From Thiovibrio sp964588325 (GTDB lineage Bacteria; Desulfobacterota; Desulfobulbia; Desulfobulbales; Desulfurivibrionaceae), in the NCBI GenBank assembly GCA_964588325.1, contig CAZPOR010000007.1, positions 124,001 to 188,000 on the forward strand: a DNA stretch of 64,000 nt, written 5' to 3'. The position numbers and the translations under genes were made by a program. The notes under the pieces were generated by a model. It saw only the letters and a program-made list of their open reading frames with translations. It was not told where the DNA came from and did not search any database. Shown here piece after piece: positions 42,626 through 52,178 of this stretch (within the stretch, counting starts at the first letter, position 1; each line of letters begins with the position of its first letter).

Positions 42626-43969
42626 TCAGATTTTGAATTTTTCCAGACGATAGATCAGGACATGGCGCGGAATCTTCAACAGCCGGGCAGCCTCGGAGCG
42701 ATTGCCGTTGGCCTTGGCCAGGGCTTTTTTAATCAACCCCTGTTCAACCGCTTCCAGGGAAAGCCCCTCAGCCGGGATTTCCGGAATCCCGTTTTCCGTT
42801 GTTGGCTGGGGTCCGGCCGCAAGCTGAAGTTCATCCGCCTCGATGAGCAGCCCCCTGCGCAGGATAACCGCCCGCTCGACAATATTTTGCAGCTCCCGGA
42901 TATTGCCGGGCCAGGGATGCGCCTTGAGCCTGGCCACGGCTTCGGCGGTAAAACGCACCCCGGCGGGAGCGCCCACTTTCAGGAGAAAATGTGACACCAG
43001 CCCTGGAATATCCTCCCTCCGTTCCCGCAAGGGCGGAAGATGCAAAAGAATTACCCCCAGCCGGTAATAGAGATCCTCCCGGAAGGTTCCCTGGCCGATG
43101 GCTGCGTAGAGATCCCGGTTGGAAGCGGCAATCAGCCGGACATCCACCGCTTCCGGCGCATCCGCGCCCACCGGGGAGACCACTCTCTCCTGGATGGCCC
43201 GGAGCAGCTTGGCCTGCAAATCCAGCCGCAACTCGCCGATTTCGTCCAAAAACAGGGTGCCGCCGGCCGCGGACTGAAACCTTCCCCTGCGATTGCTCAC
43301 CGCCCCGGTGAAGGCGCCTTTGACATGCCCGAAGAGTTCGCTCTCCAGCAGGTTTTCCGGGATGGCCGCACAGTTTACTGCCACCATGGGCCCCTGCGCC
43401 CTGGGGCTGTGCTGATGGATGAGCCTGGCCAGCACCTCCTTGCCGGTGCCGGATTCCCCGGCGATGAGGATGGTGGCCTCGCTGTTGGCCGCCCGCCTGG
43501 CTGTGTCGAGCAATTCGGCCATGGCCGAATTGGCGGTTTCCATCCCTTCGGTACCGGTGAGCCGGTTGACCTCGCCGCTGAGCTGCTGTTTCTGCTCGTG
43601 CAGTTGCCGCATCTCCAAAGCTTTCCGGCAGGAAAGCCGCAGAGCCTCCCGGTCGAAGGGCTTGGCCAGAAAGGTGAAGGCCCCTTCCTGCATGGCCTTG
43701 ACCGCCAGCTCGATGGAGCCGAAGGCCGTGATCACCAGCACCGGGGTGTGAGGCGACTCCTTTTTCACCGCGGCCAGGACCTGCAAGCCGTCCAGGTCAC
43801 CAAGCTGCACATCGGTGATCACCAGATCCGGGTTGTGCCGATGAAAAAGCGCCAGTCCTTCCCGGCCAGAGGCTGCGCCCAGCACGGTGAAACCACCGCT
43901 GCTCAGGTTGTACTCCGTAACCCGCCGCAGGCTTGCATCATCATCAATCAACAGTATCCGGGGTTTCAT
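42626..43969 (-). CDS. Sigma-54-dependent response regulator, NtrC family
   Basis: A 447-residue activator. The receiver domain (1-120) has acidic DDD (9-11), phospho-acceptor Asp53 and Lys near 103. The AAA+ domain has Walker A GESGTGKE (171-178) and the sigma-54-contacting GAFTGA (218-223). The C-terminal Fis-type helix-turn-helix (EAARLLKIPRHVLIYRLEK) binds DNA. The ATG at 43969 (GAGGCGAGGCG upstream) is chosen over an extended frame. It is encoded 16 bases after its kinase. GAFTGA is intact, so it should activate sigma-54 promoters. Confidence 0.95.
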   Translation of the reverse strand: MKPRILLIDDDASLRRVTEYNLSSGGFTVLGAASGREGLALFHRHNPDLVITDVQLGDLDGLQVLAAVKKESPHTPVLVITAFGSIELAVKAMQEGAFTFLAKPFDREALRLSCRKALEMRQLHEQKQQLSGEVNRLTGTEGMETANSAMAELLDTARRAANSEATILIAGESGTGKEVLARLIHQHSPRAQGPMVAVNCAAIPENLLESELFGHVKGAFTGAVSNRRGRFQSAAGGTLFLDEIGELRLDLQAKLLRAIQERVVSPVGADAPEAVDVRLIAASNRDLYAAIGQGTFREDLYYRLGVILLHLPPLRERREDIPGLVSHFLLKVGAPAGVRFTAEAVARLKAHPWPGNIRELQNIVERAVILRRGLLIEADELQLAAGPQPTTENGIPEIPAEGLSLEAVEQGLIKKALAKANGNRSEAARLLKIPRHVLIYRLEKFKI

Positions 43970-43985
43970 CGCCTCGCCTCCGCCC

Positions 43986-45137
43986 TTAGCCTGCCTGTCC
44001 ACGATCCGCGCCGTTTTTCGGGGGGAGCAGAATCTCAAAGCACGCCCCGCCCCCCGGCCGGTCCGTGGCCCGAAGGCTGCCGCCGTAGCTCTCCACTATT
44101 TTCCTGCTGATCAGCAGGCCAAGCCCGGTGCCGTCCCCCTTGCCCGTATAAAACGGCTCAAATATCCGTTCCTTTTCCGCCTCCGGCACGCCCGGTCCAT
44201 CGTCGCAGACAGCAATCCGCCACCCCCCGTCCGCACCGTTTTCGGCCAAAAGCCAGATCCGGCCGCCCGGAGCGACCGCTTCCAGGGCGTTGAGGCCAAG
44301 ATTCAAGAGAATCTGGGAGAACTTGGCGCTTTCCACCAGCAGATGCCGGGCCGCATCGTTCTCCGGCAGAAAAAAATGCACCTGTTTTTCCCGTCGTTGC
44401 CTTTCCAGCAACGCGCCGACATGGTGCGCCACCGCGGCAAGCGGCTCCAAGGCTTCTTCTCTTTCCTGGGGCCGCCCCTTGGCATAACGGAGGATTTCCT
44501 CCACCGTGTCGTGCAACCGCCCTGTTTCCTTGAACAGGATATCCACGAATTCCCGCTTCGGATGATCCCCGGGAAATTCATCGCGGAGAATTTCCGCCGT
44601 GCCCTTGATGGAGGCAAGGGGATTCTTTATCTCATGGGCCAGGGAGGCGGACAGTTTGCCAAGAGCGGAGAATTTTTGGGCCGCGGCCAGCCGGGCCTCC
44701 GCCTCGATGAGCTGAACGGTTTCATCATGGAGCCGGGCATAGGAGGCCTGCAGCTTTTCGGACAACTGCCGATAGCGTTCGCGCAACCGGGCCTGCCGTC
44801 CGGAGATCACCCCGACCAGCAGACCGGCCGCCAGATAGAGGATGATCTCCATCAGCTCGCTCACGGCCTGCGAGCCGTGCCCGACATAGAGGAGGACATG
44901 GGGGATGAAGGCGATGGAGGAGAGCAGGGCCAGACCCAGGCCGCCGCGCACGCCGAACCAGAGACCGCCCAGCACAATGGGAAAATAACTGAGCCGCCGG
45001 TAGGTGTTGTGATAGAAGTGCAGGTCGCCGGGGGTGAAAAGATGGAGCAGGCCGATGGCCACAACGGCGAGGAGCAGGGCAAAAAAAAGGAGTTTATGGG
45101 CTGTTGATGAATAAATTGTGCTTTTCAGTTTATTCAT
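43986..45137 (-). CDS. Membrane histidine kinase of the NtrC-type pair
   Basis: A 383-residue kinase. Four membrane helices in residues 14-112 form a compact integral sensor without a large periplasmic domain. A coiled coil (118-155) leads to the H-box SLAHEIKNPLASIKG with His168, and the ATPase domain has NLGLNALEAV, DDGPGVP, PFYTGKGDGTGLGL and GGGACFEI. All catalytic boxes are intact. The signal may be sensed within the membrane. It is the first gene of the pair. Confidence 0.93.
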   Translation of the reverse strand: MNKLKSTIYSSTAHKLLFFALLLAVVAIGLLHLFTPGDLHFYHNTYRRLSYFPIVLGGLWFGVRGGLGLALLSSIAFIPHVLLYVGHGSQAVSELMEIILYLAAGLLVGVISGRQARLRERYRQLSEKLQASYARLHDETVQLIEAEARLAAAQKFSALGKLSASLAHEIKNPLASIKGTAEILRDEFPGDHPKREFVDILFKETGRLHDTVEEILRYAKGRPQEREEALEPLAAVAHHVGALLERQRREKQVHFFLPENDAARHLLVESAKFSQILLNLGLNALEAVAPGGRIWLLAENGADGGWRIAVCDDGPGVPEAEKERIFEPFYTGKGDGTGLGLLISRKIVESYGGSLRATDRPGGGACFEILLPPKNGADRGQAG

Positions 45138-45280
45138 TGACAGCCCTTTATGCCGTTCCTGCCCTTTTCAAATCGAGGCTGTTTATGAACAACGGCTTAC
45201 GCATGCCGCCTCCGCCGGAGAATTCTTGCCCAGGGATATGTGGGGTGCAACGATTACAGGGGCGGAAAAAGGGCGTCGCC

Positions 45281-46480
45281 CTATGACCGGTAGTCCGCGT
45301 TGATCTTCACGTAATCCAGGGAAAAATCGCAGGTATAGATATCCTTGCTCCCCTCGCCGGCATGCAGATCGATGGTCACCACGAACTCCGGTTTCTTAAG
45401 CACCTCGGTGGCGCGTTTCTCCACCTCGCCGCCCTGGCCCAGCCCCTGCTTCACCATGCACACCTCGTCGAAGGCGATATCCACCTGATGCTGGTCAAAT
45501 TGCGCGCCGGAGCGGCCCAGGGCGGCGATGATCCTGCCCCAGTTGGCATCCTCGCCGAAGAAGGCGGTTTTGACCAGATTGGAATTAGCCACGGCCCTGG
45601 CCGCCTGATCGGCCTGGGATTCGGAAGCCGCACCCCGGACCCGGATGGTCACCAGCTTGGTCGCGCCCTCCCCGTCCCGGACGATCATCAGGGCCAGTTC
45701 CTTGCACAGATCTTCCAAGGCAGCGCCAAAGGCGCGCAACGCCTCGGGACGATCCTCGGAAATGGGCGGATGTTCCGCCAGGCCGTTGGCCAGCGCCAGC
45801 ACCGTGTCGTTGGTGCTGGTGTCGCCGTCCACGGTGATGGCGTTGAAGGTTTTTGCCGCGACCTTTCTCAGCACACTTTGCAGCAGGTCGTGGTCTATTC
45901 CGGCATCGGTGAGGATAAAGGAAAGCATGGTGGCCATGTTGGGCATGATCATGCCCGCGCCCTTGGCCATCCCGAGAAGCTTGACCGGCTTGCCGTCGAT
46001 AAGGGCGGTGCGCACCGCAATCTTGCGGAAGGTATCGGTGGTCATGATCGCCTGGGCCACATCGACAAGACCATCAACGGCAAGGGCCTGGGCCGCCTTG
46101 GGAATCCCCCGCTGAAAACAGGCAAGCTCCAACTGCTGGCCGATGATGCCGGTGGAGCAGACCTGGACCAGCTCCGGGGCGATATCGAGGGCATCCGCCG
46201 CCATGGCCGTGGTGGTCCGGGCCAGGCGCATGCCTTCCTCGCCGGTACAGGCATTGGCGATGCCGGAATTGACCAAAATGGCCTGTCCCTTGCCGGTTTT
46301 GCACCGTTCCATATCAAGAAGCACCGGCGCTGCCTTGACCAGACTGGTGGTGAACACTCCGGCCACCACGGCCGGCTTGTCGCTCACTATCAGGGCAAGA
46401 TCGAGCCGGTCCTTGCCGCGAATGCCGGAGTTAACCGCTGCCGCCTTAAAGCCCTGAACTGAAAAATTTTCCGCCGCCAT
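45281..46480 (-). CDS. argJ: Bifunctional ornithine acetyltransferase/N-acetylglutamate synthase
   Basis: A 399-residue Ntn-type enzyme that recycles the acetyl group between N-acetylornithine and glutamate in arginine synthesis. It self-cleaves before the nucleophile Thr184 in GMIMPNMATMLSF, which is present. Other blocks are VNSGIANACTG, TTDTFRK and DGDTSTNDTVLALANG. It starts one base after the secA stop, so it must be translated from the secA message. Coexistence with a separate short N-acetylglutamate synthase suggests the ArgJ may be mainly the ornithine-recycling type. Confidence 0.95.
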   Translation of the reverse strand: MAAENFSVQGFKAAAVNSGIRGKDRLDLALIVSDKPAVVAGVFTTSLVKAAPVLLDMERCKTGKGQAILVNSGIANACTGEEGMRLARTTTAMAADALDIAPELVQVCSTGIIGQQLELACFQRGIPKAAQALAVDGLVDVAQAIMTTDTFRKIAVRTALIDGKPVKLLGMAKGAGMIMPNMATMLSFILTDAGIDHDLLQSVLRKVAAKTFNAITVDGDTSTNDTVLALANGLAEHPPISEDRPEALRAFGAALEDLCKELALMIVRDGEGATKLVTIRVRGAASESQADQAARAVANSNLVKTAFFGEDANWGRIIAALGRSGAQFDQHQVDIAFDEVCMVKQGLGQGGEVEKRATEVLKKPEFVVTIDLHAGEGSKDIYTCDFSLDYVKINADYRS

Positions 46481-46481
46481 C

Positions 46482-49031
46482 TCACTTCTTCCCGCTGCTC
46501 TTGCCGCAGCACCGTTTGTATTTCAAGCCGCTGCCACAAGGACAATCGGCGTTGCGTCCCACCTTGTCTCCCTCGCGGGAAAAAGGCCTGTGCTCGTCTT
46601 CCCCCTCGGCGCCGCGACTGAGTTGCATTGACTGGCGCTGCTCCCGCTGCTCGCGCTCCAGTTCGGCCACCTCCTCGTCCCGCACCAGTTGCAGGCGAAA
46701 CAGGGTGCTGACGGTCTGGGTTTTTACGGCGTTGATCATCTCGCCGAACATGTTGAAGCCTTCCTTCTTGTATTCATCCAACGGATTCTTCTGGCCATAG
46801 CCCCGAAGACCGATGCCTTCCTTGAGGTGATCCATGTTGAGCAGGTGTTCTTTCCAGAGGTGATCCACGATCTGCAGCAGGACAACCCGTTCCAGGTGGC
46901 GCATGTTTAATTCGCCGATCTCCTGCTCCCGCTTGGCAAAACGGTCTGTCAAGGCGGCAAGAATCAGATCGGCACAGGCAGCAGGATCGAGATCCTGTTT
47001 CTCTTCCTCGCTCCACTCCCCGGCAAAGCCGAACAGGGCGAACATCCTCTCGGAAACCCCATTCCAATCCCACTCCTCCGAGGGGATTCTCGCCTCGGCG
47101 AACTCGGCCGCCACCATTTCGGCCAGTTCCGGAAACATGTCGGTGACCACCTCGTGGACATCATCCGAGCCCAAGACCTCCCGGCGCTGGCGGTAGATAA
47201 CCTCGCGCTGCTTGTTCATCACATCGTCGTATTCGAGCAGGTGCTTGCGGATATCGAAGTTATGCCCTTCCACCTTGCGCTGGGCGTTTTCAATGGCCCG
47301 GCTGATCATGGTGTGTTCGATGGGCTCGTCCTCTTCCATGCCCAGCTTGTCCATGATGCCCGAAATCCGATCCGAGCCGAAGATCCGCAGCAGGTCGTCC
47401 TCAAGGGAGAGATAGAAACGGGAGGAACCGGGGTCGCCCTGACGGCCGGAACGGCCGCGCAACTGGTTGTCGATCCTCCGGCTCTCGTGGCGGCTGGTGC
47501 CCAGGATGTGCAGCCCGCCAAGCTCGGTGACTCCCTCCCCCAGCTTGATGTCGGTGCCGCGCCCGGCCATGTTGGTGGCGATGGTCACCTTGCCTTTCTG
47601 TCCGGCATCGGCGACGATCTCGGCCTCCTTCTCATGCTGCTTGGCGTTGAGCACCGCATGGGGCACGCCCACCTTCTTCAGCATGGCGGAGATCTTTTCG
47701 GAAACATCGATGCTGATGGTGCCGACCAGCACGGGCTGACCCTTTTTGTGCAGCTCCTCGATCTCCCGGATAATGGCGCGATCCTTGGCCTTGGCGTTTT
47801 TATAGATGACATCGGCATAATCCTTGCGGATCATGGTGTTGTGGGTGGGGATGATCACCACGTCGAGGTTGTATATCTTCTTGAATTCCGCCGCCTCGGT
47901 ATCCGCGGTGCCGGTCATGCCGGCCAGCTTCTCATACATCCGGAAGTAGTTCTGGAAGGTGATCGAGGCCAGGGTCTGGTTCTCCCGCTCCACCTTGACC
48001 CGCTCCTTGGCTTCCAGGGCCTGGTGCAACCCGTCGCTGAAACGGCGGCCCTGCATGGCTCGCCCGGTGAATTCGTCCACGATCACCACCTGGCCGTCCC
48101 GCACCAGATAATCCACATCCCGCTTGAAGAGGACATTGGCCTTCAAGGCCTGGTTCAAGTGATGCAGCCATTCGATATTCCGGGGGTCGTAGAGGTTGTC
48201 CACCCCGAGCAGCTTCTCGCCCAGAGTCACCCCCTCCTCGGTCAACGAGGTTGAACGGGCCTTTTCATCCAAGGTGTAATGTTCTTCCACCTTGAAGTTG
48301 GGAATAATCCTGTCCACCTTCTCATAGAGCTCGGTGGACATCTCGGCCGGACCGGAGATGATCAGCGGGGTGCGGGCCTCGTCGATCAGGATGGAGTCCA
48401 CCTCGTCGACAATGGCGTAATGGAACTCGCGCTGACAGAAATCCTTGAGGTCGAACTTCATGTTGTCGCGCAGATAATCAAAGCCGAACTCGTTGTTGGT
48501 CCCGTAGGTAATATCGGCGCCATACGCCTCCTTCCGGGCCGCGTCATCCATCTCATGCAGGATGGAGCCGACGGAAAGCCCGAGAAAGCGGTAGAGCTTG
48601 CCCATCCATTCGGCATCGCGCCGGGCCAGATAATCGTTGACCGTGACCACATGCACGCCGCGCCCGGTGAGGGCGTTGAGATATACCGGCAGGGTGGCGG
48701 CCAGGGTTTTTCCCTCGCCGGTTTTCATCTCGGCGATCTTGCCCTGATGGAGGATGATGCCGCCGATGAGCTGCACGTCGAAATGCCGCATGCCCAAAAC
48801 CCGCCAGGCCGCCTCCCGGCAGACGGCAAAGGCCTCGGGCAACAAGCTGTCGAGGGGTACTCCGGCGGCGAGCCGTTCCTTGAAGAGCGCTGTCTTCGCC
48901 ACCAGGGAAGCGTCATCGAGTTTCTGGATCTCCGGCTCCAACTGGTTGATCGCCGCCACCAGCGGTTGAATGGACTTGAGCACCCGTTCGTTTTTGGAGC
49001 CAAAAACCTTTTTCAAAACAGAAGCAAGCAT
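46482..49031 (-). CDS. secA: Preprotein translocase ATPase SecA
   Basis: An 849-residue motor that drives preproteins through SecYEG. Motifs are MKTGEGKTLAATLPVYLNAL (Walker A region), DEVDSILIDEARTPLIISGP, the second-half GRGTDIKLG and the C-terminal zinc domain CPCGSGLKYKRCCGK. The ATG at 49031 (GGAG upstream) gives the standard N-terminus MLASVLKKVFGSKNER. It is followed by argJ with a one-base gap and preceded by the N-acetyltransferase gene. Confidence 0.98.
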   Translation of the reverse strand: MLASVLKKVFGSKNERVLKSIQPLVAAINQLEPEIQKLDDASLVAKTALFKERLAAGVPLDSLLPEAFAVCREAAWRVLGMRHFDVQLIGGIILHQGKIAEMKTGEGKTLAATLPVYLNALTGRGVHVVTVNDYLARRDAEWMGKLYRFLGLSVGSILHEMDDAARKEAYGADITYGTNNEFGFDYLRDNMKFDLKDFCQREFHYAIVDEVDSILIDEARTPLIISGPAEMSTELYEKVDRIIPNFKVEEHYTLDEKARSTSLTEEGVTLGEKLLGVDNLYDPRNIEWLHHLNQALKANVLFKRDVDYLVRDGQVVIVDEFTGRAMQGRRFSDGLHQALEAKERVKVERENQTLASITFQNYFRMYEKLAGMTGTADTEAAEFKKIYNLDVVIIPTHNTMIRKDYADVIYKNAKAKDRAIIREIEELHKKGQPVLVGTISIDVSEKISAMLKKVGVPHAVLNAKQHEKEAEIVADAGQKGKVTIATNMAGRGTDIKLGEGVTELGGLHILGTSRHESRRIDNQLRGRSGRQGDPGSSRFYLSLEDDLLRIFGSDRISGIMDKLGMEEDEPIEHTMISRAIENAQRKVEGHNFDIRKHLLEYDDVMNKQREVIYRQRREVLGSDDVHEVVTDMFPELAEMVAAEFAEARIPSEEWDWNGVSERMFALFGFAGEWSEEEKQDLDPAACADLILAALTDRFAKREQEIGELNMRHLERVVLLQIVDHLWKEHLLNMDHLKEGIGLRGYGQKNPLDEYKKEGFNMFGEMINAVKTQTVSTLFRLQLVRDEEVAELEREQREQRQSMQLSRGAEGEDEHRPFSREGDKVGRNADCPCGSGLKYKRCCGKSSGKK

Positions 49032-49149
49032 ATTTCCACTCCAGAAGGTCAACGCCGAAAGCATGCGGCACGGCACACCCCGGCGCGATCAGCATTTTTT
49101 GTCCCCGTTCCGCAGGGCCGCGGATGCGGTGCGCGAAACGGTTGTTCTT

Positions 49150-49617
49150 TCATCTTTCCCAGATCAGGGCTTCTTCGTTGCAGTCCGGAAATTTCGGACA
49201 CTGGATACAGTCGCTCCACACCTTGTGGGGGAGTTCGTTCTTATCAATGGGCCTGAACCCGAGCCGCTCAAAAAAAACAGGCTGATAGGTCAGGGTGAAG
49301 ACCCTGGTAATGCCGAAATGATCCGCCTCGGCCAGGCAGGCCTCCACAAGCTGCCGGCCAATCCCTTGGCGCTGGGCTTCTTCCGTCACGGCCAGGGAGC
49401 GGATTTCCGCCAGGTTTTCCCAGCAGACATGCAGGGCGCAGATGCCGAGCATCTGTCCGGCTGCGGAGTCGTCGCCGCCCTTGACAAAGACCTTGAAATC
49501 CCGCAGTTGGTCATAGAGGGAACTCAAGGACCGCCCCAGCAGCAAGCCCTTGTTGGCGAAATGCTGCAACAGGGCGTACATCACCTTCACATCGTCCATT
49601 TTCGCATCACGAATCAT
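49150..49617 (-). CDS. Short GNAT-type N-acetylglutamate synthase
   Basis: A 155-residue GNAT acetyltransferase from the ATG at 49617 (GAGG upstream). The acetyl-CoA loop is EEAQRQGIGRQLVEA; the C-terminal block FFERLGFRPIDKNELPHKVW followed by CIQCPKFPDC is characteristic of the short, kinase-less ArgA-type synthases of Desulfobacterota and related phyla. It should acetylate glutamate to start arginine synthesis. Its neighbours include argJ and argS. Confidence 0.85.
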   Translation of the reverse strand: MIRDAKMDDVKVMYALLQHFANKGLLLGRSLSSLYDQLRDFKVFVKGGDDSAAGQMLGICALHVCWENLAEIRSLAVTEEAQRQGIGRQLVEACLAEADHFGITRVFTLTYQPVFFERLGFRPIDKNELPHKVWSDCIQCPKFPDCNEEALIWER

Positions 49618-49840
49618 GACAACCTCGTAAAAAGGGAAACCATCCACATGTCCGTAATACTGAATCACAGGGTACGAGGCAACAACCGTCGCCGGTCACT
49701 TTCGTTTCCTGCTGTAATCGCGGCTTTGTGCGATTTCAACAATCATGACGGACTCTCACCTTTTCCGCCCCGCTGGCTGGCAGGAACCCGTTCGTTCTAC
49801 CATACCCGCCCGCAAAGAAAAAGATTCCGCAGAAAAAGAA

Positions 49841-50464
49841 TCAGGGGGATTTCAACCGGGAAGCCGGCAACAGAGCGATATAGGCCTTGACCTTCTCCTC
49901 TTTTTCCAGCTTGGCGATGAGCTGGTTGGCATCGGCCAGCTTGTCGAATTTCCCCACGTAAATCCGGATGAACGGATCATCCTCGTCCTCCGGCGGCAGG
50001 GAAAACGCCTCATAGCCACGGCCGCGCCATTCGGCGACATCCTGTTGCGCCCGATCCTGGTCACGGACAGCGGAGATCTGCAGGGCAAAGAAAGACGGTT
50101 CGGCCTCGGCCCATTCCGTTTCGGAAGCAGGGGCGGATTCCGCAGGCATCTCGGCTGCCGGCTCCATGTTTTCTTTTTGCGCGGAAGACGCGCCGGACTC
50201 GACAGGATCCTGTTTTCCAGGCTTGAGCGCCCCGGCAAGCTTTGCCAGCGGGGATTTCGCCGCCTCGCCCGGAGCGGGCTGAAGGATCGTCTGCCCGGCC
50301 CAAATGCCGATAATAAACATCCAGAAAAAGATGCAGCCGGTGACCAGGGTCAGGCTGAACATCCCCAACAACCCCAGTTCAAAACGGATAACAAATCCAA
50401 ACCTGCCTTTCTGCTTTGGTGCGGTCATACCCAGATTATCCGTTGCCAGGCAACGCCTCCTCAT
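49841..50464 (-). CDS. SPOR-domain membrane protein
   Basis: About 207 residues with one N-terminal membrane helix (SLTLVTGCIFFWMFIIGIW), a Pro/Ala/Glu-rich periplasmic linker and a C-terminal SPOR domain (FFALQISAVRDQDRAQQDV to the end), which binds denuded peptidoglycan at division sites. The start is uncertain: ATG at 50464 or 50428, neither with a good ribosome site. It begins about 31 bases after argS. SPOR genes next to argS are common in these bacteria. Confidence 0.82.
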   Translation of the reverse strand: MRRRCLATDNLGMTAPKQKGRFGFVIRFELGLLGMFSLTLVTGCIFFWMFIIGIWAGQTILQPAPGEAAKSPLAKLAGALKPGKQDPVESGASSAQKENMEPAAEMPAESAPASETEWAEAEPSFFALQISAVRDQDRAQQDVAEWRGRGYEAFSLPPEDEDDPFIRIYVGKFDKLADANQLIAKLEKEEKVKAYIALLPASRLKSP

Positions 50465-50495
50465 GCTGATCTTTTTACAGGATATTTCCAAAGCC

Positions 50496-52154
50496 CTACA
50501 TGGATTCCGGCGCGCTCACCCCAATCAGACCAAGGCCATTGCGCAGGACGATACGCAAGCCCATGGCCAGCCAGAGACGGGCCCGGCTCAACTCCTCATC
50601 CTCGGAAACAATCCGGTGTTTATTGTAGTAGCTATGAAACTGCCCGGCAAGGTCCTGGAGAAAAAAAACAAGCCTGTGCGGGGCCAGATCAAGGGCCGCG
50701 CTCTCCACCAGCCCGGGAAATCCGGCCATGGCCTTGAGCAGCAGAATCTCGTCATCCAGGGTGAGTCGCCCGATCGGCGCAGCCTCCAAATTTCCCAGAA
50801 CAACCCCCTTGGCCTCGGCCTGCCTGCGGATGCTGTTCAGACGGGCATGGGCGTACTGGACATAATACACCGGGTTTTCCTGGCTGGTCTTGGTGGCCAG
50901 ATCCAGATCAAACTCCAACTGGCTGTCCGCCTTGCGCATGAGGAAAAAGAAACGGGCCACATCCGCGCCGACCTCGTCGAGCAGCTCGTCCACCGTGACG
51001 AAGTTGGCCTTGCGGGTGGACATCTTCACCTGCTGCCCGTCGCGCAGCAGGGTGACGAACTGGTGCAGGACCACGGTCACCTTGCTCGGATCATAGCCCA
51101 GGGCCTTGACTCCGGCCAATACATCCGGCACCGTGGCGATATGATCGGAGCCGAAGATATCGACCATCCAGTCGAAGCCGCGTTTGAACTTCTCCCGGTG
51201 GTACGCCATGTCCGGCAGCCGGTAGGTGGGCTCGCCGGTGGATTTGATGATCACCCGATCCTGGGGCAGGCCGAACTCGGTGCCCTTGAACCAGACCGCC
51301 CCGTCCTGATCGTAGGCCAGCCCTTTTTCCCGCAGAGAGGCGACCACATCGTCAACCAAGCCGTTTTCATAGAGCGAATGTTCGTTGTAGTAGTTGTCGA
51401 AGACGATGCCAAGGCGGTGCAGGGTGGCGTTGATGTCGTCAAAGATGACCCGTTCGGCTTTGTTCTTGAAGGGCGTGACCTCAGGCTCGTCTTTGAGTCC
51501 ATCGCCGTGCTCCTCGATGAGCGCCTGGGCGATATCCCGGATGTACTGGCCCTGATAGCCGTCTTCCGGAAAAGTGAAGGGCAGCCCCAGCGCTTCCAGA
51601 TACCGGGCCCGGGTGGATTCGCCCAGCACTCGCATCTGCCGGCCCGCGTCGTTGTAGTAATATTCCCTGGTCACCTGATGGCCGGTGGCGGAAAGCAGGC
51701 CGGCAATGGCGTCGCCGAGCACCGCCTGCCGCCCATGCCCGACACTCAAGGGGCCGGTGGGATTGGCGCTGACGAACTCCACCAGCACCTTCTTGGCCTT
51801 TCCGACGGTGCTGCGGCCAAAGGCCGCCTCGTTGGCGCAGACCTCTGGCAGCACCGACTGCCAGACCGCCTTGTTGAGGTAGCAGTTGACAAAGCCCGGC
51901 CCGGCCACTTCAACCCGCTCCAGCAGATCGGTGTGGGGGGCAAGCATCTCCAGCAATTGGGCGGCAACGGCCCGGGGATTTTTTTTGTCTTTCCCCGCCA
52001 CCACCATGGCCAGGTTGGTGGCCAGATCGCCCTGGCCCGCATGCTTGGGCTCGTCCAGGGAATACCCGCCCGCCGCCGCGGCGGACCAGAATCCGGCCTC
52101 AACCCCTTGGGCAAAGCAGTGGTCTATCAATGTTTTCAGGCGTGTCTTGATCAT
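50496..52154 (-). CDS. argS: Arginyl-tRNA synthetase
   Basis: A 552-residue class I enzyme. The Add1 N-terminal domain leads to VEFVSANPTGPLSVGHGRQA (HIGH equivalent), the catalytic core, the KMSK-like VKMSTRKANFVT and the helical anticodon-binding C-terminus (YYVQYAHARLNSIRRQAE). It charges tRNA-Arg. Ribosome signals are weak. It lies between alr and the SPOR gene on one strand. Confidence 0.97.
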   Translation of the reverse strand: MIKTRLKTLIDHCFAQGVEAGFWSAAAAGGYSLDEPKHAGQGDLATNLAMVVAGKDKKNPRAVAAQLLEMLAPHTDLLERVEVAGPGFVNCYLNKAVWQSVLPEVCANEAAFGRSTVGKAKKVLVEFVSANPTGPLSVGHGRQAVLGDAIAGLLSATGHQVTREYYYNDAGRQMRVLGESTRARYLEALGLPFTFPEDGYQGQYIRDIAQALIEEHGDGLKDEPEVTPFKNKAERVIFDDINATLHRLGIVFDNYYNEHSLYENGLVDDVVASLREKGLAYDQDGAVWFKGTEFGLPQDRVIIKSTGEPTYRLPDMAYHREKFKRGFDWMVDIFGSDHIATVPDVLAGVKALGYDPSKVTVVLHQFVTLLRDGQQVKMSTRKANFVTVDELLDEVGADVARFFFLMRKADSQLEFDLDLATKTSQENPVYYVQYAHARLNSIRRQAEAKGVVLGNLEAAPIGRLTLDDEILLLKAMAGFPGLVESAALDLAPHRLVFFLQDLAGQFHSYYNKHRIVSEDEELSRARLWLAMGLRIVLRNGLGLIGVSAPESM

Positions 52155-52178
52155 CGCGGTAATCCGAAAGAATTTTTT

